Shown: positions 17,775 to 28,477, counted from the stretch's first letter. The stretch: 64,000 nt of DNA from Leptospira sp. WS39.C2 (GCF_040833965.1 NZ_CP162142.1:1196001-1260000), one strand, 5' to 3'. Notes: generated from the sequence alone by a model not told the origin. Program-made: numbers and translations.

Positions 17775-18659
17775 ATGAAATTCCAAACTGTTCTTTTCAT
17801 GTTGGTCCTAGTAAACGTCAGTTTATTTTCAGAACAAGATGAAGTTTTTTTTGAGACTCAAAGGAAACGTCTCAATTCATCTGACATTTTTGAAATCCGA
17901 GATGCCATCGATCGGTTAACGTTTATTAAATCTAATAGAGGTTTTCGGGACATCCTTTCTGCTTTAGAAGGAACCCCAAATTTTCCAACTAGTGAAAATA
18001 ATGCCCCTGCTGTGAAATTTTATGCTGCAAAAGCAATCGCCAAAAAAGGTGATAAAATAGCAGTCCCCGTTCTCATCAAAACATTCCAAAAAGAGTCGGC
18101 TTCCATTGTGGAACACAACCCACCTAAAGTAAGGAAAATAAGTGATGGGGTCGCTGATCGATTTTCCAATTCCAGCCCTTATTTTTATGATGATGGAGAA
18201 ATACCAATGGTATTGGCTTGTGGAGAAATCTTACGGACATTAGGTTCGTTACCATTTTCAGAATCATCTGAACAAACGATCAAACAGGCCTTGTCCCATC
18301 CCAATTTTTACATCCGAAGTTCTGCTGCTGATGCTATGTATGAATCAAATCGAAAAGAATTTTTGCCTACGCTCTCCGAAGGTCTCGGAAAGGAACAAGT
18401 GCCATATACAAAAGTATCCATTTTATCAGCGATTGTTGGCTTAGAACGATTGCCGAACCAGAATTTCAAAGTAGTGACAGAAATGTTATCTGACAAAGAT
18501 CCTGAAGTCAGAAAAAAAGCATCCGAGGCACTACGCCGTTTAGACCTTCGCATTGCTGCACCTTACCTAGAGAAGGCGATCGAGGTTGAAAACCATCCAA
18601 TTGTATTATCACAAATGCGAGACGATTACGCTTACCTAATTTCATTTCGTAACCCTTAG
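17775..18659 (+). CDS. Exported HEAT-repeat protein
   Basis: 294 residues. A signal peptide (MKFQTVLFMLVLVNVSLFS) is followed by helical repeats of HEAT/PBS-lyase type: SENNAPAVKFYAAKAIAKKG, SHPNFYIRSSAADAMYESN, and DKDPEVRKKASEALRRLDLR are three clear copies. Such proteins are scaffolds and bind partner proteins. It is probably periplasmic. It follows phaR by about 40 bases on the same strand. Partner unknown. Confidence 0.8.
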   Translation: MKFQTVLFMLVLVNVSLFSEQDEVFFETQRKRLNSSDIFEIRDAIDRLTFIKSNRGFRDILSALEGTPNFPTSENNAPAVKFYAAKAIAKKGDKIAVPVLIKTFQKESASIVEHNPPKVRKISDGVADRFSNSSPYFYDDGEIPMVLACGEILRTLGSLPFSESSEQTIKQALSHPNFYIRSSAADAMYESNRKEFLPTLSEGLGKEQVPYTKVSILSAIVGLERLPNQNFKVVTEMLSDKDPEVRKKASEALRRLDLRIAAPYLEKAIEVENHPIVLSQMRDDYAYLISFRNP

Positions 18660-18725
18660 AGTTTGTTCATTTCATTGTGGACAAATCTAGATTTTCTTTA
18701 AATATGTGACTGAAACGGAGAAATT

Positions 18726-19640
18726 ATGAAATTTAATAGTATTTTGGATGCCATTGGCAATACACCACATATCCGATTGACTCGTTTGTTTGGAACTGAT
18801 CATGAAGTGTACATGAAATTAGAAAGACAAAACCCAGGTGGATCAATTAAAGATCGGATTGCCCTTGCGATGATTGAAGATGCAGAAAAATCGGGAAAAT
18901 TGAAAAAAGATTCCATCATTGTGGAGCCAACATCTGGAAATACAGGCATTGGTCTTGCAATGGTTGCAGCTGTTAAAGGTTATGCGATCACACTTGTTAT
19001 GCCAGAACATATGTCTGTAGAAAGACGTCGTATTATGGCAGCTTATGGAGCAAAGTTTGAACTCACACCGAGAGAAAAAGGAATGCCCGGTGCCATTGCC
19101 AAAGCACAAGAAATGGTAGCAGCAAATCCAAATGCTTGGATGCCACAACAATTCGAGAACGAAGCCAATATCCAAGTTCATAAAGAAAAAACAGCAGAAG
19201 AAATTGCAAAAGATTTTCCAGATGGATTGGATTACATCATCACTGGTGTCGGTACTGGTGGCCATATTTCAGGTTGTGCTGAAAATTTAAAAAAACGTTT
19301 TCCAAAACTAAAAGTTTTTGCAGTAGAACCAGAAGGATCACCTGTCCTGAGCGGGGGAAAACCTGGCCCACACCCTCTCCAAGGAATTGGAGCTGGATTC
19401 ATTCCTAAAAATTGCAAAACAGAATTACTCGATGGAATCATAACTGTTGGAAAAGAAGAGTCGTTTACGATGGCTGTACTTGCTGCCAAAAAAGAAGGAA
19501 TCTTTATTGGAACTTCGTCTGGAGCGAGCCTTGCAGCTGTTTCTAAAAAGTTAAAAGAAATTCCAGCAGGATCAAAAGTTCTTACTTTTTGTTATGATAC
19601 TGGAGAAAGATATTTATCAGTAGAAGGACTTTTCGTTTAA
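18726..19640 (+). CDS. cysK: Cysteine synthase (O-acetylserine sulfhydrylase)
   Basis: 304 residues, full length for a fold-II PLP enzyme. The PLP lysine is in [14 protein letters not shown], the substrate loop is [12 protein letters not shown], and the phosphate and cofactor loops are [10 protein letters not shown] and [10 protein letters not shown]. It makes cysteine from O-acetylserine and sulfide and would use sulfide from the CysJI pathway encoded 18 kb away. ACGGAGAAATT precedes ATG 18726. topA begins 24 bases after its stop, so both are probably on one transcript. Confidence 0.93.
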   Translation: MKFNSILDAIGNTPHIRLTRLFGTDHEVYMKLERQNPGGSIKDRIALAMIEDAEKSGKLKKDSIIVEPTSGNTGIGLAMVAAVKGYAITLVMPEHMSVERRRIMAAYGAKFELTPREKGMPGAIAKAQEMVAANPNAWMPQQFENEANIQVHKEKTAEEIAKDFPDGLDYIITGVGTGGHISGCAENLKKRFPKLKVFAVEPEGSPVLSGGKPGPHPLQGIGAGFIPKNCKTELLDGIITVGKEESFTMAVLAAKKEGIFIGTSSGASLAAVSKKLKEIPAGSKVLTFCYDTGERYLSVEGLFV

Positions 19641-19663
19641 TTTTTGTTTGATGGTATTCTAAC

Positions 19664-21610
19664 ATCACCAATTTATTAATCGTCGAATCTCCTACAAAAG
19701 CAGCAACCATCACTTCTTATTTGGATAAGGATTGGATGGTTGTTGCAACAAAAGGTCATATCAAAGACCTTCCACCTAAATCTTATGGCGTAGATATCTC
19801 CAATTTTTTTGAACCTGAATATGAATGGTTAAAAGGTAAAAAAAGTCTATTTGCTACGATTGTCTCCAAAGCTAAAAAATGTTCAAAGATTTATATTGCC
19901 AGTGACCCTGATAGGGAAGGGGAAATTATCGCCAAACATTGTTTTGATGAGTTGTCAAAACTAAAAAAACCAATTTATCGATTGCGATTAAAAGAAATTA
20001 CAAAAGAAGAATTAAAAATCCAACTAGAGAAACAAGCTGGATTGGATTTAGGAGAAATTGAATCACAAATTGCAAGAAGGGTAGTCGATAGAATTTTTGG
20101 TTTTGAAGTTTCTCCAGATTTATGGAGACAGTTAAAAATACCTACCTTATCTGCTGGAAGAGTCCAATCTACTGTTTTGCATTGGATTTGTGATAGAGAA
20201 AAGGAAATTCAAAACTTTTCAAAAGAAACATACTTTTTACTCAAACTTCATGGTACGCTGAAAAAACAAAGTACCGAACTCAAATACCATACAAAAGAAA
20301 AACTGAAAGAAGAAGAAATTAATTCGATCATAAAGGAACTCGGTATGATTCCAGAGCCTTCTAATTTGAAGGAACTAATCTTATCAAATATCAAAATAAA
20401 ACAACTGAATCGAAAACCTCCAAAGGCATTTTCCACTGCCAGTTTACTTGAAGTTAGTTTTCGTGCTTTAAAATTTGATTCAAAAAAAACGATGAGAATT
20501 GCACAAAGTTTATTTGAAGGTAAAAAATTACATTCGGGGGAAACGGTTGGTCTTATCACATACATGAGAACTGATAGTACACGTGTTTCGGATTCAAAAC
20601 GTCAGTTAGGTGAAAATTATTTGAAAAAAAAATACCCAAAACTTTTGTTGGAAGGGAGTGGAAAACAGTCCAAACAAAAAAAGTTTTCACAAGATGCTCA
20701 TGAAGCAGTGATCCCCATTAACCCCAATTTAACACCCCATCAAATTCGAAATTATTTAACAGTAGATGAATGGAAACTTTACCAATTGATTTGGGAACGA
20801 TTTTTGGTCTCCTTAATGAAACCAGAATCAGGTGAGGAAGTTGTGTATGAATTCCCAATCGGAAAACATCTTTTTATTCATTCGTTTGAAAGGATTTTTG
20901 ATGCTGGGTTCAAAAACTTCCCGGAACCACTGATAGATAAAAAGAAAAGTACATTGGATGCAAAAGTGGGAGATATTTTTTTCTACGAATCTTATTCGAC
21001 ATTTGAAAAAGAAACAGAACCTCCTATTCGATATACCCAAGGTAAATTAATCCAAAAAATGGAAGATACGGGAGTGGGTCGTCCTTCCACTTACGCAAAC
21101 ATTCTTGAAACATTAAAACTTAGAAAGTATATTGTTGAGTACCAAAAAAACATAGGTCCATCTGCTTTGGGAATGAAAGTGGATGGTTTTTTGGATTTAA
21201 ATTTTCATGATCTAATTGGTGAGTCATTTACAAAAGACTTAGAACAACAACTGGACCAAATCACGGAGAATAGAAATTCAAGGGTGGAATTAATTTCAGC
21301 ATTTTATTCGAAATTAAAACAGATTTTAAAATCACCAAGGAAAAAAATTGAATCTTTTGGGCCCGAGTTTGGATCTATCAATAAGAATGAAAAAAGTTTA
21401 ACTGAAAGTTCTGGAATCAAATCCAATGTTGGCCTGAAAAAAAATAAGAACCAACAACTTCCGAAGGAGAAGAGTCTAAATCTTACAGAGAAAAAAGTTT
21501 GCCCCAAGTGTTCGGATGGAACCATCAAAACCAAATTAGGGAAAAATGGAAAAACCATTTATTTTTGTTCTCGTTACCCACACTGTGACTACATCACCTA
21601 TGACAACTAA
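19664..21610 (+). CDS. topA: DNA topoisomerase I, probably started at a rare ATC codon
   Basis: About 648 residues if started at ATC 19664. Type IA topoisomerase that relaxes negative supercoils. The Toprim Glu (LLIVESPTKAATI, residue 8), the Toprim DxD (ASDPDREGE) and the catalytic Tyr300 (GLITYMRTDST) are present, and one C-terminal zinc ribbon remains (CPKCSDGTIKTKLG, CSRYPHC). The start is odd: an in-frame TGA at 19649-19651 precedes only TGG TAT TCT AAC ATC, and the first ordinary start codon, TTG 19721, would delete the catalytic Glu. Start at ATC, or a frameshift from ATG 19651, are the options. The 3' end overlaps hemH by 11 bases. Confidence 0.88.
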   Translation: MTNLLIVESPTKAATITSYLDKDWMVVATKGHIKDLPPKSYGVDISNFFEPEYEWLKGKKSLFATIVSKAKKCSKIYIASDPDREGEIIAKHCFDELSKLKKPIYRLRLKEITKEELKIQLEKQAGLDLGEIESQIARRVVDRIFGFEVSPDLWRQLKIPTLSAGRVQSTVLHWICDREKEIQNFSKETYFLLKLHGTLKKQSTELKYHTKEKLKEEEINSIIKELGMIPEPSNLKELILSNIKIKQLNRKPPKAFSTASLLEVSFRALKFDSKKTMRIAQSLFEGKKLHSGETVGLITYMRTDSTRVSDSKRQLGENYLKKKYPKLLLEGSGKQSKQKKFSQDAHEAVIPINPNLTPHQIRNYLTVDEWKLYQLIWERFLVSLMKPESGEEVVYEFPIGKHLFIHSFERIFDAGFKNFPEPLIDKKKSTLDAKVGDIFFYESYSTFEKETEPPIRYTQGKLIQKMEDTGVGRPSTYANILETLKLRKYIVEYQKNIGPSALGMKVDGFLDLNFHDLIGESFTKDLEQQLDQITENRNSRVELISAFYSKLKQILKSPRKKIESFGPEFGSINKNEKSLTESSGIKSNVGLKKNKNQQLPKEKSLNLTEKKVCPKCSDGTIKTKLGKNGKTIYFCSRYPHCDYITYDN

Positions 21611-22688
21611 CTATGATAAAACTTTGATCCTTGTAAATTTGGGAGGACCTCGTACGTCCTCAGAAATTGAAGTATTTCTAAAAGACTTATTTTCAGATCC
21701 ATTTGTGTTTGATTTGCCATTGCCAGAATTTTTCCGCATTCGATTGGCAAGGTTCATCGCTAAAAAACGTGCTCCAAAAGTGCAAAGAACTTATGAATCT
21801 ATGGGTTTTGGTGGCGGATCTCCACTAGTAGAAGAGACGGAAAAACAAGCAAAACATTTAGAATTAATATTAAATGGACTATCAAAAGAAAAATGGAAAG
21901 TGATAGTTGCAATGGCATGCGGATATCCTAATATTCGAGAATCTGAATTTACAAATCCAAATTCCAATACAATTTATTTACCATTATACCCACAATTTTC
22001 TCGTTCTACCGTTTTATCTACTTTGTCCATTTTAGAAGAGAAATTTGGTGAATGTCCTGTTGGTAGCGGTGGATTCGTGCCACATTTTGGAATGGATACT
22101 CAGTTTCACCAAATCACTGCTAATTTTATTTATGAGTTTTTTACAAACAAACTTTCTCGGGACCAATTTTTACATTACCCCGAAGAAACACCAAATTGTG
22201 AATGGACAGACTTAGATATCGTATTTTCTGCCCATGGAGTTCCCATGCGTCTCATTCATAAAGGGGATCGTTATATGGAGGAAGTGGAGGAGTCAGTTAA
22301 AGGAATCTCTGATGAACTTCGAAAATTTGGTTATAAAGGAAATATTCATATTACCTATCAAAGTAAAGTCGGCCCAGCTAAATGGACAGAGCCAAGTACA
22401 ATTCAAAAGATTTCAGAACTTGCTCGGAATGGGAAACATATTGCCGTTTATCCCATTAGTTTTGTTAGTGATCATTTGGAAACGTTGGAAGAAATAGGGG
22501 AACAATTTAAGGAATTAACTTGGGAGGCAGGAGGGAAATCATTTGTGAGAATTCCTGCGTTTGGAACTTATAAACCATTTCTTGAATTTTTGGCGAAACG
22601 AGTGTTAGAGGCTGATGTATCTATCGATCATTGTATTTGTGAGGAAAAAGGTGGTGAGTCATTACAACATTGTCGATTCAAAAAGTGA
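21600..22688 (+). CDS. hemH: Ferrochelatase
   Basis: 362 residues from ATG 21600, inside the end of topA. Inserts Fe2+ into protoporphyrin IX, the last haem step. Visible: LILVNLGGPRTSSEIEVFL at the N-terminus, the metal-binding histidine in VFSAHGVPMRLIHKGD, TYQSKVGPAKWTEPS and the catalytic Glu in VSDHLETLEEIGEQ. Three cysteines at the C-terminus (HCICEEKGGESLQHC) could ligate an iron-sulfur cluster as in some ferrochelatases; this is inference. An in-frame upstream start at 21546 lies deep in topA and is unlikely. The 3' end overlaps hemG on the other strand by 27 bases. Confidence 0.94.
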   Translation: MTTNYDKTLILVNLGGPRTSSEIEVFLKDLFSDPFVFDLPLPEFFRIRLARFIAKKRAPKVQRTYESMGFGGGSPLVEETEKQAKHLELILNGLSKEKWKVIVAMACGYPNIRESEFTNPNSNTIYLPLYPQFSRSTVLSTLSILEEKFGECPVGSGGFVPHFGMDTQFHQITANFIYEFFTNKLSRDQFLHYPEETPNCEWTDLDIVFSAHGVPMRLIHKGDRYMEEVEESVKGISDELRKFGYKGNIHITYQSKVGPAKWTEPSTIQKISELARNGKHIAVYPISFVSDHLETLEEIGEQFKELTWEAGGKSFVRIPAFGTYKPFLEFLAKRVLEADVSIDHCICEEKGGESLQHCRFKK

Positions 22689-23870
22689 TCTAAGTCCTAT
22701 TCCTTTTCGATAATTTCCATAAAATTTTATGTCCATTCCTTTCTTCTCCCATTCCATTTCGAATTGATCGAGAGTTTGGTTGAACGAAAATAAATGTTTA
22801 TCATAAGCGGGAAATACACCTTCCCAAGTGGTTATATATATTTTTTTAGCCGTTTCCATTTTCATTGTGATTGTTGACCTATCATTTTCTAATATGGTCT
22901 CTAGGTTTTTTTTTGATTCTTTACTTGGAGAAGCTGGATAAATCCAAGTTTCCGAGTGAAGGTTTCCATTCACACGACCAGGGAATAAATCCGAATTACA
23001 TAAAACACCTAATGCCTGTATGCCTTCATTTTTTCCAAACAAAACTCCAAAACAAGGTTTTTTTGTGAGTTTTGTTTCTCCGAACCTAGTGATGGTTGAG
23101 ATCGTGAGTAAATTTGGAATATTATCTGATTTTAATATGGGTTTTAAAATTGGTAAAAGTTTTTTTAGAGAGATACAGATCCGAATGGACCTATTTTTCT
23201 TTTGTATGTCTGAAAGTTGGGAAATAGAGATCCCAGTTTTAATTGTAATTTTTTTTGCCAAATAGTTTCGCAGATGTGTGATTAAATCACCCATTCCATT
23301 TGGGAAGGATACGGTTCCATACGTTTTCTTTTTATGTTTTTTGATTTCTTTGAAAATTGTGCTACTTCCACTTCCATCCCACTTGGAAAATATTGAATCA
23401 GGATATAATTCATTCAAACGAGTTCCGTAAATACCACCTAATGCGGGTTCTATGATATTTTTGGTAACTGAACGACCAAACATCTGATTCCCCCATTCTT
23501 CAAAATTTAAATTGGGTTCAAATTTTAGTTTTTTTAGAAGAATAGAATAAAGGAGTTTGGTTCCGGAAAAAAGCGATATAGGGAATTGGGATAGTTTTTG
23601 ATTGGTCCAAAAATACCTTCGTTTTGAGGCTTTATTGGGGAAAACTGGAGTAAGGCCGATGTCATCTAACATAGATTTTATGTCATCTGTCAAAAGGATT
23701 CCATTGGCAGCGAGTTCTACCAAACCTTCTGATTCTTTTTTTGTTCCAATCACACCTCCGAGAGTCTCTTTTTCTTCATACAATGTAACAATATCACCAT
23801 TTTTTACATGGTGGTAGGCAAGAAACAATCCTGTAATCCCTCCTCCATAAATGGATATTGATTCTTTCAT
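22662..23870 (-). CDS. hemG: Protoporphyrinogen oxidase (HemY-type flavoprotein, called hemG in Leptospira)
   Basis: 402 residues. FAD-binding loop SIYGGGITGLFLAYHHVKNG at residue 6 and the following ETLGGVIGT define the flavin monoamine-oxidase fold of the oxygen-dependent HemY/PPOX family, not the small flavodoxin-like HemG of E. coli. It oxidises protoporphyrinogen IX to protoporphyrin IX. It is the last gene of the haem operon; ATG 23870 overlaps the hemN stop (ATGA). It is shorter than typical PPOX (about 470) and divergent in the substrate domain. Identity rests on the flavin motifs plus position between hemN and hemH. Confidence 0.85.
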   Translation of the reverse strand: MKESISIYGGGITGLFLAYHHVKNGDIVTLYEEKETLGGVIGTKKESEGLVELAANGILLTDDIKSMLDDIGLTPVFPNKASKRRYFWTNQKLSQFPISLFSGTKLLYSILLKKLKFEPNLNFEEWGNQMFGRSVTKNIIEPALGGIYGTRLNELYPDSIFSKWDGSGSSTIFKEIKKHKKKTYGTVSFPNGMGDLITHLRNYLAKKITIKTGISISQLSDIQKKNRSIRICISLKKLLPILKPILKSDNIPNLLTISTITRFGETKLTKKPCFGVLFGKNEGIQALGVLCNSDLFPGRVNGNLHSETWIYPASPSKESKKNLETILENDRSTITMKMETAKKIYITTWEGVFPAYDKHLFSFNQTLDQFEMEWEKKGMDIKFYGNYRKGIGLRSLFESTML

Positions 23871-25207
23871 ATCGCCTTGGAAAAAACAGGTTTTGTTGGT
23901 TGGCTCAATTGGAGTTTCTCATCAAACGCCATCGCAATGATTCGTAAAAATGGTTTTCCGTTTTCAGTCACAATTAAAGTTTCATTTTTCCAAGAAATTA
24001 ATTTGTCCAATTCCATTTCTGATAGAAATTCTTTTACATGGATTTGTAAATCGTTCGGAACTTTTACTTCCCATGAAGTCATCAGTTCTAAAATCAATTG
24101 TTTTCGAATTCTATCTGAGTTCGTCAATTTATGACCTCTTAAAATTGGGAGATTACCATCTAAGAGAGATTTTCTATACTTCATTTCAAGTTTTATGTTT
24201 TGAAAAAATAAATTTGGTGTTTCAGATATAGCAGATGATCCTAGACCTAACATCACATCTGTTTTGGAATCACTATATCCCATGAAATTTCGGTGTAATT
24301 GTTTTGAATGAAACGCTTTCCATAATTTATCATGGGGGAGTGCAAAATGATCCATTCCAATTTCTCGATAACCTTCTTTTTCTAAGATTGATCTTCCCAT
24401 TTCATATAACTCTCGTTTGAGCATTGGTTCTGGTAAATCTGCTTCAGTAAACAAACGTTGGGATGCTTTGATCCATGGGACATGTGCATAAGAATAATAG
24501 GCAATTCTGTCTGGTTTGAGTTCTAAAGTTTTTTCCATTGTGTACTTCATGGAGTCGAGTGATTGTTTTGGTAAACCATAGATTAAATCAAAATTCACAG
24601 AATCAAATCCAAGCGACCTTGCTTCTAATGTGATATTTTCTGTGAGTTCAAAAGGTTGGATACGGTTAACAAGCCTTTGGACTTCCGGATCAAAATCTTG
24701 GACACCTAAACTAATTCGTTTAAAACCCAGTTTGTGTAAAAGTTTAAGTTGGGAAACCCTTGTCCTCCTTGGATCCACTTCAATAGAATATTGGGGATCT
24801 CTCGCAGGTGACATTTTGTTTAATATAAACTCGATAGTGAATTGGAGGTGGTAATCAGATAAGTATGTCGGACTTCCACCACCTAAGTGTAATTCGTTCA
24901 GTTCTTTTCCCTTAAGACTATTTACGTTTTGGATGTACAATTCGAGTTCTTTTTGGATAGCACTTACATAAGGTTCTTCGACGGAATGGTTTTTGGTAAT
25001 CGAAGTATTACATCCGCAGAAAGTACAGAGTGTTTCACAAAATGGTATATGCAGGTACATTGCCAATTTGGATTCTTTTGGTGATAGGTGTGTTTCTAAA
25101 GATTGAATACATTCATCTACTGTAGGAGAATCTGTCCAATAAGGTACTGTCGGGTAACTGGTATAACGTGGAGCAGGTGTGTCGTATTTCTCGAGTAAGT
25201 GTTTCAT
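23867..25207 (-). CDS. hemN: Oxygen-independent coproporphyrinogen III oxidase
   Basis: 446 residues. A radical-SAM enzyme that decarboxylates coproporphyrinogen III to protoporphyrinogen IX. The iron-sulfur motif is HIPFCETLCTFCGCNT (C-x3-C-x2-C plus an extra Cys), which together with the length marks true HemN rather than HemW. SAM-binding ELHLGGGSPTYLSD and the N-terminal YDTPAPRYTSYPTVPYW are also typical. Starts and stops overlap both neighbours by four bases. Confidence 0.94.
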   Translation of the reverse strand: MKHLLEKYDTPAPRYTSYPTVPYWTDSPTVDECIQSLETHLSPKESKLAMYLHIPFCETLCTFCGCNTSITKNHSVEEPYVSAIQKELELYIQNVNSLKGKELNELHLGGGSPTYLSDYHLQFTIEFILNKMSPARDPQYSIEVDPRRTRVSQLKLLHKLGFKRISLGVQDFDPEVQRLVNRIQPFELTENITLEARSLGFDSVNFDLIYGLPKQSLDSMKYTMEKTLELKPDRIAYYSYAHVPWIKASQRLFTEADLPEPMLKRELYEMGRSILEKEGYREIGMDHFALPHDKLWKAFHSKQLHRNFMGYSDSKTDVMLGLGSSAISETPNLFFQNIKLEMKYRKSLLDGNLPILRGHKLTNSDRIRKQLILELMTSWEVKVPNDLQIHVKEFLSEMELDKLISWKNETLIVTENGKPFLRIIAMAFDEKLQLSQPTKPVFSKAI

Positions 25208-26247
25208 GTGCTAAACACCTTTCTTGTTGTATCGATGAGTAAATGCACAGATTCTTCTGGTGTGAATTGTAAAACGCCGTGCCCAAGCCCAGCTACCCAA
25301 CCGGCTCTGTCTTTCGGATCCAAATCTTTTATTGGAGATAAATATTCGTGGATTTTGAGTTTTAAAGTAGTTTGATCGGCAAATAAAAGTTCTTGGTCAA
25401 AATTCCCCTGTAGGAATCCTTTTCCACCAAATTCTTGTAATACTGTTTGCATACTAAAACGATGGTCTACTCCAAAACCAAGTAATTGAGGAATCGAATG
25501 GACTTGCCGAATCTGTGATTCGGTAGAGTTTTTTGCGTAATAACCAATTTGATTTGGGAAGGTTTTTGTGAGTTCTGAAATTGGGTCTGTCACATAACGG
25601 CGAAAATTGTTTGGGTCGAGATTTCCTGCCGCTGTATCAAAAATCATAACTACTTCTGCTCCACCTTGCAGTTGTAATTCGATATTCTTTTTTAAGAGAG
25701 GGAGTAGTATAGAATAAAATTGGTCTACAAATTTTTGATTGGTTTTGATAAAGGATAAGTTTCCATCATGTTTGCCAATACTTGCATAAGTCATGAGTGT
25801 AAATGGACCACCAACAAAACCAATGAGAGACACATCCTTTGGCAAAACTTCTCTAGTTCGGATAACAGCTTCTTTCTGAAAGTACAAACCTTCGATTGCT
25901 TCTTCCACTGGTTTAAGTTTGTTTAAGTCTGAGATGGTAGTAAGTGAAAAGGATAGTTTGGGACCAGGATCGTATGTGAGTCCCATCCCCAGTGCTTCTA
26001 AGGGAAATAGAAGATCAGAAAATAAAATACTCACATCAAAACCAAATTCATTTACAGGACCAAGAGCAACTTCTGCTGCAAGTTCTGGCTCTTTACATAA
26101 TTCCATAAAACTATACCGTTCTTTTAGTTTTCGGTAGTGGGAATGGTAACGGCCTGCTTGGCGCATAAACCAGATCGGTGGCACGTTTTGAGGGACTAAT
26201 TGGATCGCGTTTGCAAATCGTTCGTTGTGGTATTTTGTAGTGATCAT
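25204..26247 (-). CDS. hemE: Uroporphyrinogen decarboxylase
   Basis: 347 residues, full length. The first signature is [19 protein letters not shown], with the two active-site arginines; the second lies near [19 protein letters not shown] (catalytic Asp). The C-terminus has [19 protein letters not shown]. It converts uroporphyrinogen III to coproporphyrinogen III. It is coupled to hemL upstream and hemN downstream by ATGA overlaps. Confidence 0.96.
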   Translation of the reverse strand: MITTKYHNERFANAIQLVPQNVPPIWFMRQAGRYHSHYRKLKERYSFMELCKEPELAAEVALGPVNEFGFDVSILFSDLLFPLEALGMGLTYDPGPKLSFSLTTISDLNKLKPVEEAIEGLYFQKEAVIRTREVLPKDVSLIGFVGGPFTLMTYASIGKHDGNLSFIKTNQKFVDQFYSILLPLLKKNIELQLQGGAEVVMIFDTAAGNLDPNNFRRYVTDPISELTKTFPNQIGYYAKNSTESQIRQVHSIPQLLGFGVDHRFSMQTVLQEFGGKGFLQGNFDQELLFADQTTLKLKIHEYLSPIKDLDPKDRAGWVAGLGHGVLQFTPEESVHLLIDTTRKVFST

Positions 26248-27527
26248 TTCGAGCCCTGTAATGCTTGTTTGGTTTTTTCAAGTGTGAGATCGATGATCTC
26301 TTTCGTGTGGACAGTGGATAAAAAACCTACTTCATATCCACTTGGTGCAAGATACACACCTTGTTTTAAAAGTTTATGAAACAGGGTAGCAAAATTGGAT
26401 TTGTGAGTATTTGGAATCTCTGCGATCGTCCTGACAGGATTTTCCGTTTTGCCTTTGAGCCAGAATAAACTTCCGAAAGTTACTGCTTCCCAATTAGGAT
26501 CGCCGTAATCGGCTAAAATTTTTAAAATTCCATCTGTTAGTTGTTTTGTGGTTATTTCCAAACTTGGGTATGGATTTTCTTTCCATGCTTTGGTTAGGGT
26601 TTTTAGGCCTGCCCGCATACCAATGGGATTGGCTGACAATGTTCCTGCTTGGTAAACTGGTCCACTTGGTGCAACAAGATCCATAAGTTCTCTTTTTCCT
26701 GCATACGCTCCCACAGGAAATCCACCACCAATGATTTTTCCATAACATACTAGGTCAGGGACTATGCCTGTGATTCCCGCCATACCTTGGAAGGAAACAC
26801 GAAAACCGGAGATCACTTCGTCAAATAATAAAAGCACTCCATACTTTGTTGTTAACTCACGGCATTTTTTTAAAAATTCAATTCTTTGTGGGAGTAGGCC
26901 ATAATTCGCAGGAAGTGGTTCAATCGCCAAACAAGCAATATTTGATCCTTCTCTTTGGAATAATTCTTCTAACTTGGTTTCATCTTCTAAAGGAAGGACA
27001 AGTGTATTTTGAATGATCTCAGGTCCAATTCCTTGGCTATCACTTGAACTAAGACCTGCTAGGCCCGAACCTGATTTTACGAGAAGTTGGTCGAGGTGGC
27101 CATGGTAACAACCATCAAATTTTAAAATTTTATTTCGGCCAGTAGCGGCTCTTGCCACTCGAAGTGCACTCATGACAGCCTCTGTGCCAGAGTTCACGAA
27201 TCGAATTTTTTCTACCCAAGGAATCCTTTCAGTGATGAATTCCGCAAGTTCCAAGGAATAAGGTTCACATGCACCAAAGGACCAAGCTTTTCTAACGGTA
27301 TCTTCTACCACTTCTTGGATCTCTGGGTGACGATGGCCAAATAATAGCGGGCCAAAACTCAAACAATAATCTAAGTATTGAATTCCTTCGACTGACGTGA
27401 GATAGGCGCCGTTTGCTTCCGAAAAAAAAATGGGTGTGCCACCGACAGAAGCAAAAGAGCGAACAGGGCTATGAACGCCACCAGGAACAACTTGTTTGGA
27501 CCTTTGGAATAGGCCTTCTGAATTCAT
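26244..27527 (-). CDS. hemL: Glutamate-1-semialdehyde 2,1-aminomutase
   Basis: 427 residues from ATG 27527, which overlaps the hemB stop (ATGA). A longer frame extends upstream but only into hemB. PLP enzyme of class III aminotransferases: N-terminal [47 protein letters not shown] and the PLP lysine in [18 protein letters not shown]. It makes 5-aminolevulinate from glutamate semialdehyde, the step after HemA, so the C5 pathway is used. Confidence 0.96.
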   Translation of the reverse strand: MNSEGLFQRSKQVVPGGVHSPVRSFASVGGTPIFFSEANGAYLTSVEGIQYLDYCLSFGPLLFGHRHPEIQEVVEDTVRKAWSFGACEPYSLELAEFITERIPWVEKIRFVNSGTEAVMSALRVARAATGRNKILKFDGCYHGHLDQLLVKSGSGLAGLSSSDSQGIGPEIIQNTLVLPLEDETKLEELFQREGSNIACLAIEPLPANYGLLPQRIEFLKKCRELTTKYGVLLLFDEVISGFRVSFQGMAGITGIVPDLVCYGKIIGGGFPVGAYAGKRELMDLVAPSGPVYQAGTLSANPIGMRAGLKTLTKAWKENPYPSLEITTKQLTDGILKILADYGDPNWEAVTFGSLFWLKGKTENPVRTIAEIPNTHKSNFATLFHKLLKQGVYLAPSGYEVGFLSTVHTKEIIDLTLEKTKQALQGSK

Positions 27528-28477
27528 GAATACATCCTTTGTGCAATCCTTGCACCGTAAGTGATGAGAAAGGAGGAACCAGCCCTCCGGAAAACATCCC
27601 AAGTTTCTCTTAGTCCATCTTCAAATTCTAAAAATCCTTCTTTTGCTAAGTATACTAAACTAGCATACTCTCCACTCACTTGGTAGGCACCTGTTGGAAG
27701 TCCTGTTTTTTCTTTGATGGGACCAATCAAATCAATGGCAGTCATACCTGGTTTTACCATAAGTAAATCTGCACCTTCTTCTTTATCGCGAATGGATGTG
27801 TGGATGGCAGTATCTCTATCTCTAACATCCAATTGGTATCCACTTCTGTCGCCAAACTGTGGTGAGGAATCAGCTGCTCCTCGGAAGGGGCCATAAAAAT
27901 GACTCTTAAATTTAGTGGAATAACTCATTATCGGAACATGGGAATGGTTGTTTTCATCTAGAATCTTTCTGTGAGAAGCCACCCTTCCATCCATCATATC
28001 ACTCGGTGCAATTCCGTCAGCACCTGCATCTGCATAAATCAAAGCAAGTTCAGATAATCGATGTAAGGTTAGGTTTAAATCTATGGTTCCTTGAGGATGG
28101 AAATGGCAACAATGACCCGTAGTAGTCACGGAACAGATACAAGTATCTAACCATAAAAACATTTCCGGAAACGTTTTTTTGATCTCACTGATATTGGATT
28201 GGTAAAACTCTTTGGAAAAACTGGTGTCCGATTTAGCACTAGGCACCATAAAAAGTAAAAATTGGGAAACACCTGCTTTTAAATCAGATTCGATTTGTGT
28301 GTAAATCGATTTGTTTGTTTCCCGATACACATCCGGCAAACCTTTGATAGGTTCTTTTTCAGTAAGCCCTTCCACTAAAAAAAGAGGTTGGATCATTTTG
28401 TTTGCATTTAAAGAACCTGACTCACTTAAATGGCGAAGGAATTTGTTTGAACGTAAACGAAGAGTGTGTTTTTTCAT
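27524..28477 (-). CDS. hemB: Porphobilinogen synthase (delta-aminolevulinic acid dehydratase)
   Basis: 317 residues from ATG 28477, overlapping the hemC stop. Joins two 5-aminolevulinates into porphobilinogen. The metal-binding region is [17 protein letters not shown] with the Cys ligands of zinc-type enzymes; both active-site lysines are visible, in [14 protein letters not shown] and [26 protein letters not shown] is the conserved central motif. Same tightly packed operon as hemA to hemG. Confidence 0.96.
   Translation of the reverse strand: MKKHTLRLRSNKFLRHLSESGSLNANKMIQPLFLVEGLTEKEPIKGLPDVYRETNKSIYTQIESDLKAGVSQFLLFMVPSAKSDTSFSKEFYQSNISEIKKTFPEMFLWLDTCICSVTTTGHCCHFHPQGTIDLNLTLHRLSELALIYADAGADGIAPSDMMDGRVASHRKILDENNHSHVPIMSYSTKFKSHFYGPFRGAADSSPQFGDRSGYQLDVRDRDTAIHTSIRDKEEGADLLMVKPGMTAIDLIGPIKEKTGLPTGAYQVSGEYASLVYLAKEGFLEFEDGLRETWDVFRRAGSSFLITYGARIAQRMYS

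Noticed and set aside
19721..21610. topA starting at TTG 19721
   Set aside because: It would remove the Toprim glutamate and the conserved VESPTKA motif, giving an inactive enzyme.
27528..27602. N-terminal extension of HemL into hemB
   Set aside because: The ATGA overlap at 27524-27527 is the pattern of the whole operon, and [11 protein letters not shown] is the usual HemL opening.
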